DNA of 64,000 nt, taken from Limnohabitans sp. T6-20 (GTDB lineage: Bacteria; Pseudomonadota; Gammaproteobacteria; Burkholderiales; Burkholderiaceae_C). The translations under genes and the position numbers were made by a program. The notes under the pieces were generated by a model. The model saw only the letters and a program-made list of their open reading frames with translations. It had not been told where the DNA came from and ran no database searches. The stretch lies in contig NZ_NERW01000003.1 in assembly GCF_003063505.1 (NCBI RefSeq), positions 496,001-560,000 on the forward strand, in the 5' to 3' direction. The first letter of the stretch is position 1, and every line of letters begins with the position of its first letter. Positions 44,688 to 53,424 of the stretch are shown one piece after another.

Positions 44688-45701
44688 TCATTCAAAAACC
44701 TGAAAACTGACCCAATAAGCGACAGCAGCCACAAAAGCGCTGGCGGGAATGGTCAAGACCCACGCCCAAATGATGTTGCCTGCAACCCCCCAGCGCACAG
44801 CGCTGGCTCGTTGCGTGGAACCCACGCCCACGATGGCACCCGTGATGGTGTGGGTGGTGGAAACAGGGATACCCAGCGTCGTCGCCAGAAACAAGGTCAT
44901 GGCACCACCGGTCTCAGCACAAAAGCCACCCACCGGTTTGAGTTTGGTGATTTTTTGGCCCATGGTTTTGACAATACGCCAGCCACCGAACATGGTGCCC
45001 AGGCCAATGGCCATGTAGCAACTGATCACCGTCCAGGTGGGGGGTGACTTGTCAGCCGTGCTGGCATAGCCCGTGGCGATCAACATCATCCAGATGATGC
45101 CGATGGTTTTTTGAGCATCGTTGCCGCCGTGGCCCAAGCTGTAGGCACCAGCAGACACCAACTGCAGACGGCGAAACCATTTGTCGACCTTGGAGGGTCT
45201 GGCACGGCGGAAAATGTGGGCAACAGCCACCATCATCAAAGAGCCCAGCAAAAACCCCAGCAATGGCGACACAAAGATGAACGCCACCGTTTTCATGATG
45301 CCCGCAGACACCAAGGCACCCGCGCCCGCTTTGGCAATCACCGCACCCACAATGCCGCCAATCAAGGCATGCGAAGAGCTGCTGGGAATACCGTAATACC
45401 AGGTGATCACGTTCCAGGTGATGGCGCCTACCAAAGCGCCAAACACCACATGGGTGTCCACGATGCCTGGCTGGACAATGCCCTTGCCCACCGTGGCCGC
45501 CACGCTGAGGTGGAAGATGAAGATGGCGACAAAGTTGAAGAAGGCGGCAAATACCACCGCCTGAGCCGGTTTGAGCACGCCCGTGGACACCACGGTCGCA
45601 ATCGAGTTGGCGGCATCATGAAACCCGTTCATGAAGTCGAAAATGAGCGCCAAGGCGACCAGCAAGATCACCACCCACAAGGCGGCTTGTACGGTTTCCA
45701 T
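44688..45701 (-). CDS. pit: Low-affinity inorganic phosphate transporter (Pit family)
   Basis: The 337-residue inner-membrane permease takes up phosphate with metal and proton symport. Two homologous PiT signatures are visible: DFMNGFHDAANSIATVV near the start and SLGHGGNDAQKTIGII in the second half. Around ten hydrophobic segments are present. The start is METVQAALW at 45701; a longer frame overlaps the DUF47 gene. It follows the DUF47 gene by 22 nt, the usual pairing. Confidence 0.95.
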   Translation of the reverse strand: METVQAALWVVILLVALALIFDFMNGFHDAANSIATVVSTGVLKPAQAVVFAAFFNFVAIFIFHLSVAATVGKGIVQPGIVDTHVVFGALVGAITWNVITWYYGIPSSSSHALIGGIVGAVIAKAGAGALVSAGIMKTVAFIFVSPLLGFLLGSLMMVAVAHIFRRARPSKVDKWFRRLQLVSAGAYSLGHGGNDAQKTIGIIWMMLIATGYASTADKSPPTWTVISCYMAIGLGTMFGGWRIVKTMGQKITKLKPVGGFCAETGGAMTLFLATTLGIPVSTTHTITGAIVGVGSTQRASAVRWGVAGNIIWAWVLTIPASAFVAAVAYWVSFQVFE

Positions 45702-45723
45702 AGTCGGGCCGTCCGCTTCTAAA

Positions 45724-46371
45724 TCAGGAGTTCTCGAGGACGATGCCCTCGATCTGGTTGGCCACGTCTTCGCACTTGTCGGTGATGGTTTCCAGCAGTT
45801 CGTAAATGGCCTTGAGCTTGATGATCTCGCGCACATCGGGCTCGTCGCGGAACAGCTTGCTCATGGCGCTGCGCATGACGCGGTCGGCATCCGACTCCAG
45901 GCGGTCGATTTCTTCGCAGGTTTTCAGGGCCGATTCGGCCACCGCAGGCTCGCCGATGCGGGACAAGAGCTTGACCGCGTCCTGCACACGCTCACAGCAA
46001 CGCACCGACAGGTCGGTCAGGCGCGAAATTTCTTCGGTCATGTGGCGCACGTCGTACAGCGCCATGGTTTCCGCCGAGTCCTGAATCAAGTCAGCCACAT
46101 CGTCCATCAGGTTGATCAAAGCGTGAATTTGTTCGCGGTCGATCGGTGTGATGAAGGTGGTGTGGATCAGGCGGTTGACTTCCTGGGTCACGCGGTCCGC
46201 AGCGTGTTCTGCGTTGTCCACATCGCGGTTGTATTTTTCGCGCAGGTGCAGATCGCTGTAATTGGCCACCAGGTTCGAGAACGCCCGAGCCGCTTCGACA
46301 ATGCGCTCTGCGTGTTGGTTGAACAATTCGAAGAAGTTGCCTTCTTTGGGCAGCAATTTGCCAAACAGCAT
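45724..46371 (-). CDS. DUF47 family PhoU-like regulator of phosphate transport
   Basis: The 215-residue all-helical protein (MLFGKLLPKEGNFFELFNQHAERI) belongs to the TIGR00153/DUF47 group, related to PhoU and regularly encoded next to Pit transporters. It probably restrains or tunes the adjacent permease. Start 46371 has AGGAGC upstream. The open frame to 46851 overlaps other genes and was rejected. Metal-binding acidic residues are scattered along the helices. Confidence 0.92.
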   Translation of the reverse strand: MLFGKLLPKEGNFFELFNQHAERIVEAARAFSNLVANYSDLHLREKYNRDVDNAEHAADRVTQEVNRLIHTTFITPIDREQIHALINLMDDVADLIQDSAETMALYDVRHMTEEISRLTDLSVRCCERVQDAVKLLSRIGEPAVAESALKTCEEIDRLESDADRVMRSAMSKLFRDEPDVREIIKLKAIYELLETITDKCEDVANQIEGIVLENS

Positions 46372-46466
46372 GAGAAGCTCCTGATAACGGAAAATGAACG
46401 AATGTGATGACTTCGTGACAGCGGCGAGTTTAACCGCTCGGTTTGAGCCAGGGAGCGCAGAAATAC

Positions 46467-46829
46467 TTATGCGCTGCGGAAAATGAAATAAACCGCCCCG
46501 ACCATGCACAAAGCCGCCCAGAGGTAATCCAGCTTGAACGGCTCTTTCAGGTAAAAGACCGCAAAAGGCACGAAAACGCTCAAAGTGATCACCTCTTGAA
46601 TGATCTTGAGCTGACCCACGCTGAATTGGGTGTGGCCAATGCGGTTCGCGGGCACCTGAAACATGTATTCCAGCGAAGCAATGCCCCAGCTCACCAAGGC
46701 TGCCGCATACCAAGGTGCCGTGGCCATGTTGCGCAGGTGGCCGTACCAAGCAAAGGTCATGAACACATTGCTGGCCAGCAAAAGCAAAATCGTCTGCAAG
46801 GAAATCGGCAGGCTGGTGAAAAACGTCAT
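46467..46829 (-). CDS. DUF486 (DMT-type) small membrane protein
   Basis: The 120-residue protein has four hydrophobic helices and the DUF486 wording MTFAWYGHL and QLKIIQEVITLSVFVPFAVFYLKEP, placing it among drug/metabolite transporter relatives of half size. Substrate is unknown. Its ATG overlaps the folK stop (ATGA), so it closes the long overlapping operon. Confidence 0.85.
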   Translation of the reverse strand: MTFFTSLPISLQTILLLLASNVFMTFAWYGHLRNMATAPWYAAALVSWGIASLEYMFQVPANRIGHTQFSVGQLKIIQEVITLSVFVPFAVFYLKEPFKLDYLWAALCMVGAVYFIFRSA

Positions 46830-47314
46830 GGCTTGGACTCCGGCACAACATCGATCGCCTGATCTGACACGCGAGCCCGGTCTTCTGCGGTCACTTGACC
46901 TGGGCACACATCGGCCAAGGGGTACAGCACAAAAGCCCGTTCGCGCCAACGAGGATGTGGCAGGGTCAAACGTGGGCTGTGCATGGTCGCCTGCCCGTAC
47001 ATCAGCAAATCCAGATCCAGGGTGCGCGGGGCATTGATGTAGGGTCGCTCACGCCCGGCCTGGTTTTCGAGTGTCTGCAGGGCATCCAGCAATTCGGGGG
47101 CCGTCAAGCGGGTTTCGATTTGCGCGACCGCATTGATGAAATCAGGGCCCTGGGCTTCAAAAGGTGCGGTGCGGTAAATCCGGGAACGACCCGTGACGCG
47201 CGTGCCAGACAGCAATGCCAGCGCGTCAAAAGTCTGCAACACCGTTTGCAGGGCTGGGCCCAAATTGGCCCCCAGCGCCACATAAGCGGTCACGGGGTCT
47301 CGCAGCATCGACAC
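46826..47314 (-). CDS. folK: HPPK, dihydropterin pyrophosphokinase
   Basis: FolK transfers pyrophosphate from ATP to 6-hydroxymethyl-dihydropterin in folate synthesis. The 162-residue enzyme shows YVALGANLG, SRIYRTAPF, GPDFINAVAQIET and the catalytic RTLDLDLLMYG. HPRWRERAFVL follows. It lies 18 nt after pcnB, the same pairing as in E. coli. Confidence 0.95.
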   Translation of the reverse strand: MSMLRDPVTAYVALGANLGPALQTVLQTFDALALLSGTRVTGRSRIYRTAPFEAQGPDFINAVAQIETRLTAPELLDALQTLENQAGRERPYINAPRTLDLDLLMYGQATMHSPRLTLPHPRWRERAFVLYPLADVCPGQVTAEDRARVSDQAIDVVPESKP

Positions 47315-47332
47315 CTTGGAACAGGCGCAGGC

Positions 47333-48910
47333 TTATTCAGCGCTGCCCGAATCTGCACCCGCTTGGTCACCGGCTGTGCCGGGCTTACGACGGCGGCGGC
47401 GGCGTTTTTTCGGCGCGCCTTCATCGCCAGATTCTGGCGACGGGTTCACGGGGTGGGGTTCTGCGGGGTCTGCTGCCTGCCGGGGTGCCGCTGCACCCTC
47501 TGGCTTGGGCGCACGGCGCACGCGGGGCTTGGCCGCTTGCGAGGCCGCCTGCTCGGCTTTCGCAGCCTGCACCAGGTCTTCGCGCTCCGAGTCGCTGGCC
47601 ATGCTGAACTCTTGCCACCAGTCGGCCAAGCGCACATCGACCTCTTCGATGTCTGCGCGCAAACGCAAAAAGTCAAAACCAGCCCGAAAGCGCGGCTGCT
47701 CAACCAAGCCAAAAGGCGTGCTGCCGACGCGCTTTTCAAAGCGCGGCTGCATCATCCAGATCTCGCGCATGTCGGCCGCCAGCTTGCCGCGACCGGAGAC
47801 ATCGCCAATGCGCGCGTCAAACACCTGATCGATCGCGTCCTGCAAAGCCGGGTGTGGGTGTTCTTTGCGTGCCAAGCGCTTGGCCCATCCCTCGCGCACA
47901 TCGGCCCACAGCACGCAGGCCAGCAAAAAGCTCGGGGCAACGGGCTTGCCCTCGCCCACGCGGCGGTCGGTGTCGGCCAAGGCCACTTGCACAAAAGCAC
48001 TTTCCGCCCGCTCCACCACCACATCCAGCAAGGGGTAAATGCCGGTGGCCAGACCCAGCTTTTTCAGCTGCGCAATGGACGCCAGGGCATGTCCGGTTTG
48101 CAAGAGCTTGAGCATCTCGTCAAACAAGCGGCTTTGCGGCACATCGGCCAACAAGGTGGCGGACTGGGTCAGGGGTTTGGCGGTTTTGGCTTCGAGCTTG
48201 AAGCCCAAAGGGCTGAGCTTGGCCGCAAAACGCACCGCACGGATGATGCGCACCGGGTCTTCGCGGTAGCGCGCCACCGGGTCACCGATCATGCGCAAGA
48301 CGCGCTTCTTGGCATCCGGAATACCCCCGTGGTAATCCACCACGATCTGCGACTCGGGGTCGTAGTACATGGCATTGACTGTGAAATCGCGGCGGGTGGC
48401 GTCTTCGTCTTGTGGACCCCAGACGTTGTCGCGCAGCACACGACCACTGGAGTCGACAGCGTGGTGCATGCCTTCGAGTTGGCGTTTGCTGGTGCGCTCA
48501 TTGCCTTTGACCTGTTCGGCCGCAGCATTGTCCAAGTGGGCGCGAAAAGTCGAGACTTCGATCACTTCGTTGTCGCGGCCTCGGCCGTACACCACGTGCA
48601 CGATGCGAAAGCGGCGACCGATGATGAAGGCGCGGCGAAACAGGCCCTTGACCTGCTCGGGCGTGGCGTCGGTGGCCACATCAAAGTCTTTGGGGCGCAG
48701 GCCCAGCAGCAGGTCGCGCACCGCGCCGCCCACAATGTAGGCCTCAAAGCCGGCTTGCTGCAGGGTGCGCGTCACATTGATGGCGCGTTCGTCCACCAGA
48801 TGGGGGTCGATGCCGTGCACCGATGCAGGCACTTCTGTGCGGCGGCCAAAGTGGGGCTTGTTGCTTTTGGGCGCTTTGCCCATCAGCTTGTCGATGAATT
48901 GTTTGATCAT
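47333..48910 (-). CDS. pcnB: Poly(A) polymerase I
   Basis: PcnB adds poly(A) tails to RNA 3' ends and so speeds decay. The 525-residue protein has the nucleotidyltransferase signature VGGAVRDLLLGLRPKDFDVA and RRDFTVNAMYYD. The C-terminal tail is rich in Arg, Pro and Lys (KKRRRRRRKPG), as in other long PcnB proteins. Its ATG overlaps the HAD gene stop. CCA-adding enzymes share the core, but the basic tail and the linkage to folK favour PcnB. Confidence 0.95.
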   Translation of the reverse strand: MIKQFIDKLMGKAPKSNKPHFGRRTEVPASVHGIDPHLVDERAINVTRTLQQAGFEAYIVGGAVRDLLLGLRPKDFDVATDATPEQVKGLFRRAFIIGRRFRIVHVVYGRGRDNEVIEVSTFRAHLDNAAAEQVKGNERTSKRQLEGMHHAVDSSGRVLRDNVWGPQDEDATRRDFTVNAMYYDPESQIVVDYHGGIPDAKKRVLRMIGDPVARYREDPVRIIRAVRFAAKLSPLGFKLEAKTAKPLTQSATLLADVPQSRLFDEMLKLLQTGHALASIAQLKKLGLATGIYPLLDVVVERAESAFVQVALADTDRRVGEGKPVAPSFLLACVLWADVREGWAKRLARKEHPHPALQDAIDQVFDARIGDVSGRGKLAADMREIWMMQPRFEKRVGSTPFGLVEQPRFRAGFDFLRLRADIEEVDVRLADWWQEFSMASDSEREDLVQAAKAEQAASQAAKPRVRRAPKPEGAAAPRQAADPAEPHPVNPSPESGDEGAPKKRRRRRRKPGTAGDQAGADSGSAE

Positions 48911-49575
48911 TCTTGAAAGAGTTCGAGGATGCGCCAGCCACGCTCTGTGGCCAGTTGACGCAACCGAGCGTCAGGGTTCGTTGCCACCGGATGGTGGGCT
49001 TTTTCCAGAAGCGGCAGGTCGTTCATGGAGTCCGAGTAGAACGTCATCTCTACATCGCCCCAGTCCAGGCCCTGTTGGGTCAGCCACTGGGCAACACGGG
49101 TGACTTTACCTTCTCTGAATGAGGGGGTTCCCTTGATCTCGCCGGTGATCCAGCCCGTGGCATCGCGCTCAAGCTCCACCGCAATCAGCTCGTTCACCCC
49201 GAAAGCCTGGGCAATCGGGCGGGTCACAAACTCGTTGGTGGCCGTCACGATCATGACTGTGTCCCCTGCGTGCTGGTGCGATCGTACCAGCGCCAGCGCC
49301 TCGGGCGTGATGCGCGGACGGATGACGTCGTCCATGTAGCGAGCATGGGCGTGGGCCGCCTCTGTCGCGCCGCGTTCGCGCGCGGCACGGGTGGCAAAGC
49401 GCACGTAATCGTGAATATCGAGCGTGCCCGCTTGGTAGTGGGCATAAAACTCGTCGTTGCGCTGGCTGAACACAGCGGGATCGTTCCAGCCCATCTCGGT
49501 CGTGAAAACACCCCAGGTGTGGTCGGAGTCCAGTGGCAAAAGCGTGTGGTCCAGGTCAAACAACGCGAGTTTCAT
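48907..49575 (-). CDS. HAD-IB family phosphatase
   Basis: The 222-residue HAD hydrolase has the nucleophile motif ALFDLDHTLLPLDSD (Asp7, Asp9), MIVTATNEFVTRPIA (motif II Thr) and FYSDSMNDLPLL (motif IV). It is a SerB-like phosphatase of the TIGR01490 kind, substrate not known. This position between hda and pcnB is common in Burkholderiales. Both ends overlap neighbours by ATGA. Confidence 0.88.
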   Translation of the reverse strand: MKLALFDLDHTLLPLDSDHTWGVFTTEMGWNDPAVFSQRNDEFYAHYQAGTLDIHDYVRFATRAARERGATEAAHAHARYMDDVIRPRITPEALALVRSHQHAGDTVMIVTATNEFVTRPIAQAFGVNELIAVELERDATGWITGEIKGTPSFREGKVTRVAQWLTQQGLDWGDVEMTFYSDSMNDLPLLEKAHHPVATNPDARLRQLATERGWRILELFQE

Positions 49576-50258
49576 TCGTTCTCCAGCATGGCGCGCACCA
49601 AGGGAATGGTCAGGGCGCGCTGCGTTTGCAAGGCGTATTGGTCCAGGTTGTCGAGCAATTGCATCAAGCTGCCCAGATCACGCGAAAAGCGGTTCAGCAT
49701 GTAAGACATGACTTCATCGCTCAAAAACAGGCCACGGGCGTCGGCCTCCTGGCGCAACACGGCACGGCGTTCGGGCTCGTCTAGCACCTGCAGGGCGTCA
49801 ATGTGGCCCCAGCCCAGGCGCGAGCGCAAATCGTCGCGCAGTTTCAGATCAGCAGGCGGCAAGGCACCTGCGGCCAGCACCCAACGCGGCAAGCCTGTGC
49901 GAGGTGTCAAGGCGTTCACAAACCAGTTGAAGGCCGTGTGTTGCTGCTCGGAGTTGTACAGGTGCACATCGTCCATCAGCACCGCACTCCACTCGTCATT
50001 GAATTCGGGCGGGTTCAGCGTGTGCGCGTCGAGCCAGCCGACTTGGGCCCCCTGCTCTTTCAACGCATGGTGAACCGCGTGCAACAAATGGGTTTTGCCC
50101 GAACCGCTCTCGCCCCAGAGGTAACTGGGCACAGGTGAACGGCTGCTGGAGGCGGTCCACAAGCGCAAATGCGCCACGGCCGCCACATTGGGTCCGGCGA
50201 AAAAATTGTCCAGCGTGGGCGTTGAGGCCAGGCCGATGTCCAAAGCCAGTTGCTTCAT
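49572..50258 (-). CDS. hda: DnaA-related regulator Hda
   Basis: Hda, with the sliding clamp, stimulates ATP hydrolysis on DnaA and prevents re-initiation. The 228-residue AAA+ protein begins with the clamp-binding-like MKQLALDIG. It has Walker A GESGSGKTHLL and Walker B VLMDDVHL, followed by the DnaA-type FNWFVNAL and RSRLGWGHIDALQ. It lies between the AI-2E exporter gene and the HAD gene, with 4-nt overlaps on both sides. Confidence 0.93.
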   Translation of the reverse strand: MKQLALDIGLASTPTLDNFFAGPNVAAVAHLRLWTASSSRSPVPSYLWGESGSGKTHLLHAVHHALKEQGAQVGWLDAHTLNPPEFNDEWSAVLMDDVHLYNSEQQHTAFNWFVNALTPRTGLPRWVLAAGALPPADLKLRDDLRSRLGWGHIDALQVLDEPERRAVLRQEADARGLFLSDEVMSYMLNRFSRDLGSLMQLLDNLDQYALQTQRALTIPLVRAMLENE

Positions 50259-51346
50259 GCCGGGTCAGGCCCCTGCCCGGCATCGTCCGCACCACTTTTT
50301 TGGTACAGGTCACTTTGCAAATAACGCAGACGCAGGCGGCGCAGGGCCACCAGCAAAACAGCGCTGGCGGGCAAAGCGATCAACACGCCCACAAAGCCCA
50401 GCACTTGGCCAAACGCCATCAAGGCCAAAATGACAGACAAGGGGTGCAAGCCAATGCGCTCACCCACCAAGCGGGGCGTGAGCACAAAACTCTCTATCAA
50501 TTGGCCCAGGCCAAACACCACGGCCACCATGACCACCGCTTGGGCCGATGCAAATTGCAGCAGGCCTGCCAGCAAAGCCAAAACCAAGCCCAAACCAAAA
50601 CCCAGATAAGGCACAAACACGGCCAAGCCGGTGAACACGCCAATCGGCAAGGCCAAGTCCAGTCCAAACAGCTTCAGGCCCACTGCGTAAAACACCGCCA
50701 AAGCCAGCATGACCAGCAACTGCCCACGCAGGTACTCACCCAACACCTGATCGCTTTCCTGCATGAAACCGTCAAAAGTCCCGCGCCAAGCGGGTGGCAC
50801 CAACTCGATCACACCGTTCACCATCCGCGTCCAGTCGTGCAGCAAATAAAACAAGGCCACGGGCACCAGCACCACATAACCCATCAAAGCCAAGGCCGCG
50901 CTGCCACCCATCTTGAGCGACGACATGAGCGGAGCCCACCAGTCTTCACGGTTGGCACTCAGGTAAGCCACCAACTGGGTTTTCAAATCGCGCAAATCAA
51001 GCGACAGGTTCATGCCCAACTGGTTCAACAAGGGGTTGATGGCGTCGCCCAAACGGTCCAACAGCAAAGGCAATTGCTGCTGGAGCAAAGGCCACTCCCT
51101 CACCAAAATCGGCACCAGAAGCAACAAGATGCCCAGCAGCGCCAGAATGGCCAAAACCTCGACCAGCAGCACGGCCAGGGCGCGCGGCAAACGCACACCG
51201 GCCAAACTTTCCAATCGAAGCACCAAGGGGTGCAAGACATAAGCCATGACCGCCGCGACCACAAAGGGTGCCAACACCGGGGCCAACAGCCAAAAAACCA
51301 AGGCAGCGACCAAGGCCACACCCAACCAAGCGGCCAGACGGGTCAT
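50255..51346 (-). CDS. AI-2E family membrane transporter (PerM)
   Basis: The 363-residue protein has the eight-helix arrangement of AI-2E/PerM exporters, with motifs [47 protein letters not shown] and [18 protein letters not shown]. Members include sodium/proton antiporters as well as the AI-2 exporter TqsA, so the cargo is open. ATG 51346 was chosen because the preceding codons look non-coding and run into purM; no Shine-Dalgarno is evident. It leads the operon of six overlapping or closely spaced genes and is divergent from purM. Confidence 0.88.
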   Translation of the reverse strand: MTRLAAWLGVALVAALVFWLLAPVLAPFVVAAVMAYVLHPLVLRLESLAGVRLPRALAVLLVEVLAILALLGILLLLVPILVREWPLLQQQLPLLLDRLGDAINPLLNQLGMNLSLDLRDLKTQLVAYLSANREDWWAPLMSSLKMGGSAALALMGYVVLVPVALFYLLHDWTRMVNGVIELVPPAWRGTFDGFMQESDQVLGEYLRGQLLVMLALAVFYAVGLKLFGLDLALPIGVFTGLAVFVPYLGFGLGLVLALLAGLLQFASAQAVVMVAVVFGLGQLIESFVLTPRLVGERIGLHPLSVILALMAFGQVLGFVGVLIALPASAVLLVALRRLRLRYLQSDLYQKSGADDAGQGPDPA

Positions 51347-51503
51347 TAAAAATGGGAGGGGTGCTTGCACGTGGGTCTCGTCTTTTGCGGCGGGTTGTCC
51401 AAACTGGTCAGGGTCAACCCTTAAAATAGACTCTGATTTTAGTCTGCCAGCCCGTTTATTGGCCTCTCGTTCCCCATTTACCTGCCCCTTTCGGGCCAAA
51501 ACC

Positions 51504-52535
51504 ATGAGTCAAACTCCACTTTCCTACAAAGACGCCGGTGTCGACATCGTTGCAGGCGACGCCTTGGTCGAGCGCATCAAGCCTTTGGCCAAGAAAACCA
51601 TGCGCGAAGGTGTGCTGGCGGGCATCGGCGGTTTTGGTGCCCTGTTTGAAGTGCCCAAGCGCTACAAAGAGCCTGTGCTGGTGAGTGGCACCGACGGCGT
51701 GGGCACCAAGCTCAAGCTGGCTTTTGAATGGAACATGCACGACACGGTGGGCATCGACCTGGTGGCCATGAGCGTGAACGACGTGTTGGTGCAAGGTGCT
51801 GAGCCTTTGTTCTTCCTCGACTACTTTGCCTGCGGCAAGCTCGATGTGGACACCGCAGCGGCCGTGGTCGGCGGCATTGCCAAAGGTTGCGAGCTGTCAG
51901 GCTGCGCCCTGATCGGTGGCGAAACCGCCGAGATGCCCGGCATGTACCCTGCGGGAGAATACGACCTGGCCGGTTTTGCGGTCGGCGCGGTCGAAAAATC
52001 CAAGATCCTCACCGGGCAGAACGTCCAGGCGGGCGATGTGGTGCTGGGCCTGGCCTCGAGCGGCGTGCACTCCAACGGTTTCAGCCTGGTGCGCAAGTGC
52101 ATCGAGCGCGCAGGCTCAGAAGCCCCCGCTACGCTGGACGGCAAGCCCTTCAAACAAGCCCTGATGGAACCCACCCGCTTGTATGTGCTGAACGTGTTGG
52201 CTGCGCTGGCGGCACACCCCATCAAGGCGCTGGCCCACATCACGGGTGGCGGCTTGCTGGAAAACATCCCGCGCGTCTTGCCCGACGGCCTGGCCGCTCA
52301 CCTGCAAAAAGGCAGCTGGCCCCAGACCGAGCTGTTTGCCTGGTTGCAAAAAACCGCCGGCATCGACGACATCGAGATGAACCGCACCTTCAACAACGGC
52401 ATCGGCATGGTGGTGGTGATTGACGCGGCCGAAGCCGAGGCCTGCGCCCAAACCCTGCGTGCAGCAGGTGAGCAAGTTCACGTCATCGGCAAGATCGCAC
52501 CCCAAGGCAGCGGCGCTCAGGTCGTGGTCGCCTGA
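51504..52535 (+). CDS. purM: Phosphoribosylformylglycinamidine cyclo-ligase
   Basis: PurM closes the imidazole ring in purine synthesis (AIR synthetase). The 343-residue ATP-dependent enzyme shows [42 protein letters not shown] and [12 protein letters not shown], all family landmarks. The start [15 protein letters not shown] is standard. It is alone, divergent from the exporter gene and convergent with the SirB1 gene 12 nt away. Confidence 0.97.
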   Translation: MSQTPLSYKDAGVDIVAGDALVERIKPLAKKTMREGVLAGIGGFGALFEVPKRYKEPVLVSGTDGVGTKLKLAFEWNMHDTVGIDLVAMSVNDVLVQGAEPLFFLDYFACGKLDVDTAAAVVGGIAKGCELSGCALIGGETAEMPGMYPAGEYDLAGFAVGAVEKSKILTGQNVQAGDVVLGLASSGVHSNGFSLVRKCIERAGSEAPATLDGKPFKQALMEPTRLYVLNVLAALAAHPIKALAHITGGGLLENIPRVLPDGLAAHLQKGSWPQTELFAWLQKTAGIDDIEMNRTFNNGIGMVVVIDAAEAEACAQTLRAAGEQVHVIGKIAPQGSGAQVVVA

Positions 52536-52547
52536 GGCCAACAAAAG

Positions 52548-53408
52548 TCAGGTGCTTGAGAGTTCGCTGATGCGATCTCTCAGCGCATCCTGATCGGGCG
52601 CCAAGGGCTCGGCCTGCAAATACATTTGCAAATCCTGCAAGGCCTCGTGCTTGCGCCCCAACTCCGCCAACACCAAACCACGGTCGCGGCGTTCAGACCA
52701 CACCTCGGGCAAAAGCACCACCAGTCTGTCGAGCACGCTCAACATGCGTGGCCAATCTTCTTGTGACCGGAAGACTTCTTTGAGGTTGCGCAGCATGCGG
52801 GCCAGCAAATCACGCGGTGGGCAGGGCTGCAAATACAAACCCAAAGGCGTTTCGCCATCGTCCAGATCAGCGCCAGACACCACATCCGATGCATCGCGAT
52901 AAGGCCCCAAGCGTTCAGCCAGGTTGTCGACACCCAAAGACTCCCCCGTCAACGGGTCGAGCACCACCAAACCACCCTGCAAGGTGATCTTCACCAGAAA
53001 GTGGCCCGGAAATGAAATGCCCTGCGCATGCAGACCCAAACCTTGGGCCAAATCCAGCCAGATCACGGCCAGAGAAATCGGAAGTCCCCGCCGGGTGCGC
53101 AACACTTCATTCAGGTAACTGTTTTCCGGGGCGTAGTAATTGTTGGCATTGACGCCAAAACCCATTTCTTTGTAAAAAACCTGGGTCAGGATGGCCAGGC
53201 GGGTCAGATCGTCGGCATCCGCAGGCAAGCGGGCTTTGACCTTTTTGAACAAGCGCGCCACATCGTCAAGCACCAGCTGCACATCCAGATCGGGCTCTTC
53301 GTCTTGTGCCAAGCTGGCTGCGGCTTCCAGCAAAGGGAAATGCGCATCGCTTTGCACCAAACTGGCAAAGTAATCCAGGGGCGAGGGGGTGGCGAAGTTC
53401 AAATTCAT
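52548..53408 (-). CDS. SirB1 family protein (transglutaminase-like and TPR)
   Basis: The 286-residue protein has the SirB1 N-terminal transglutaminase-like domain (FYKEMGFGVNANNYYAPENSYLNEVL, RRGLPISLAVIW, GISFPGHFLVKI) and a C-terminal TPR repeat region (about 195-280). The catalytic cysteine expected of true transglutaminases is not evident. Relatives affect virulence or rRNA-linked genes in other bacteria, but the biochemical role is not settled. It follows murJ by 16 nt. Confidence 0.87.
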   Translation of the reverse strand: MNLNFATPSPLDYFASLVQSDAHFPLLEAAASLAQDEEPDLDVQLVLDDVARLFKKVKARLPADADDLTRLAILTQVFYKEMGFGVNANNYYAPENSYLNEVLRTRRGLPISLAVIWLDLAQGLGLHAQGISFPGHFLVKITLQGGLVVLDPLTGESLGVDNLAERLGPYRDASDVVSGADLDDGETPLGLYLQPCPPRDLLARMLRNLKEVFRSQEDWPRMLSVLDRLVVLLPEVWSERRDRGLVLAELGRKHEALQDLQMYLQAEPLAPDQDALRDRISELSST

Positions 53409-53424
53409 GAAGAAATCAGCCCCT

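Noticed and set aside
46895..48916. A 673-codon open frame opposite folK and pcnB
   Set aside because: Both minus-strand genes are clear. The antisense product has no recognisable domain or ribosome-binding site.
45724..51346. A defence or mobile island around the dense minus-strand operon
   Set aside because: All genes are housekeeping (hda, pcnB, folK, Pit), with uniform composition and no integrase, transposase or tRNA boundary.
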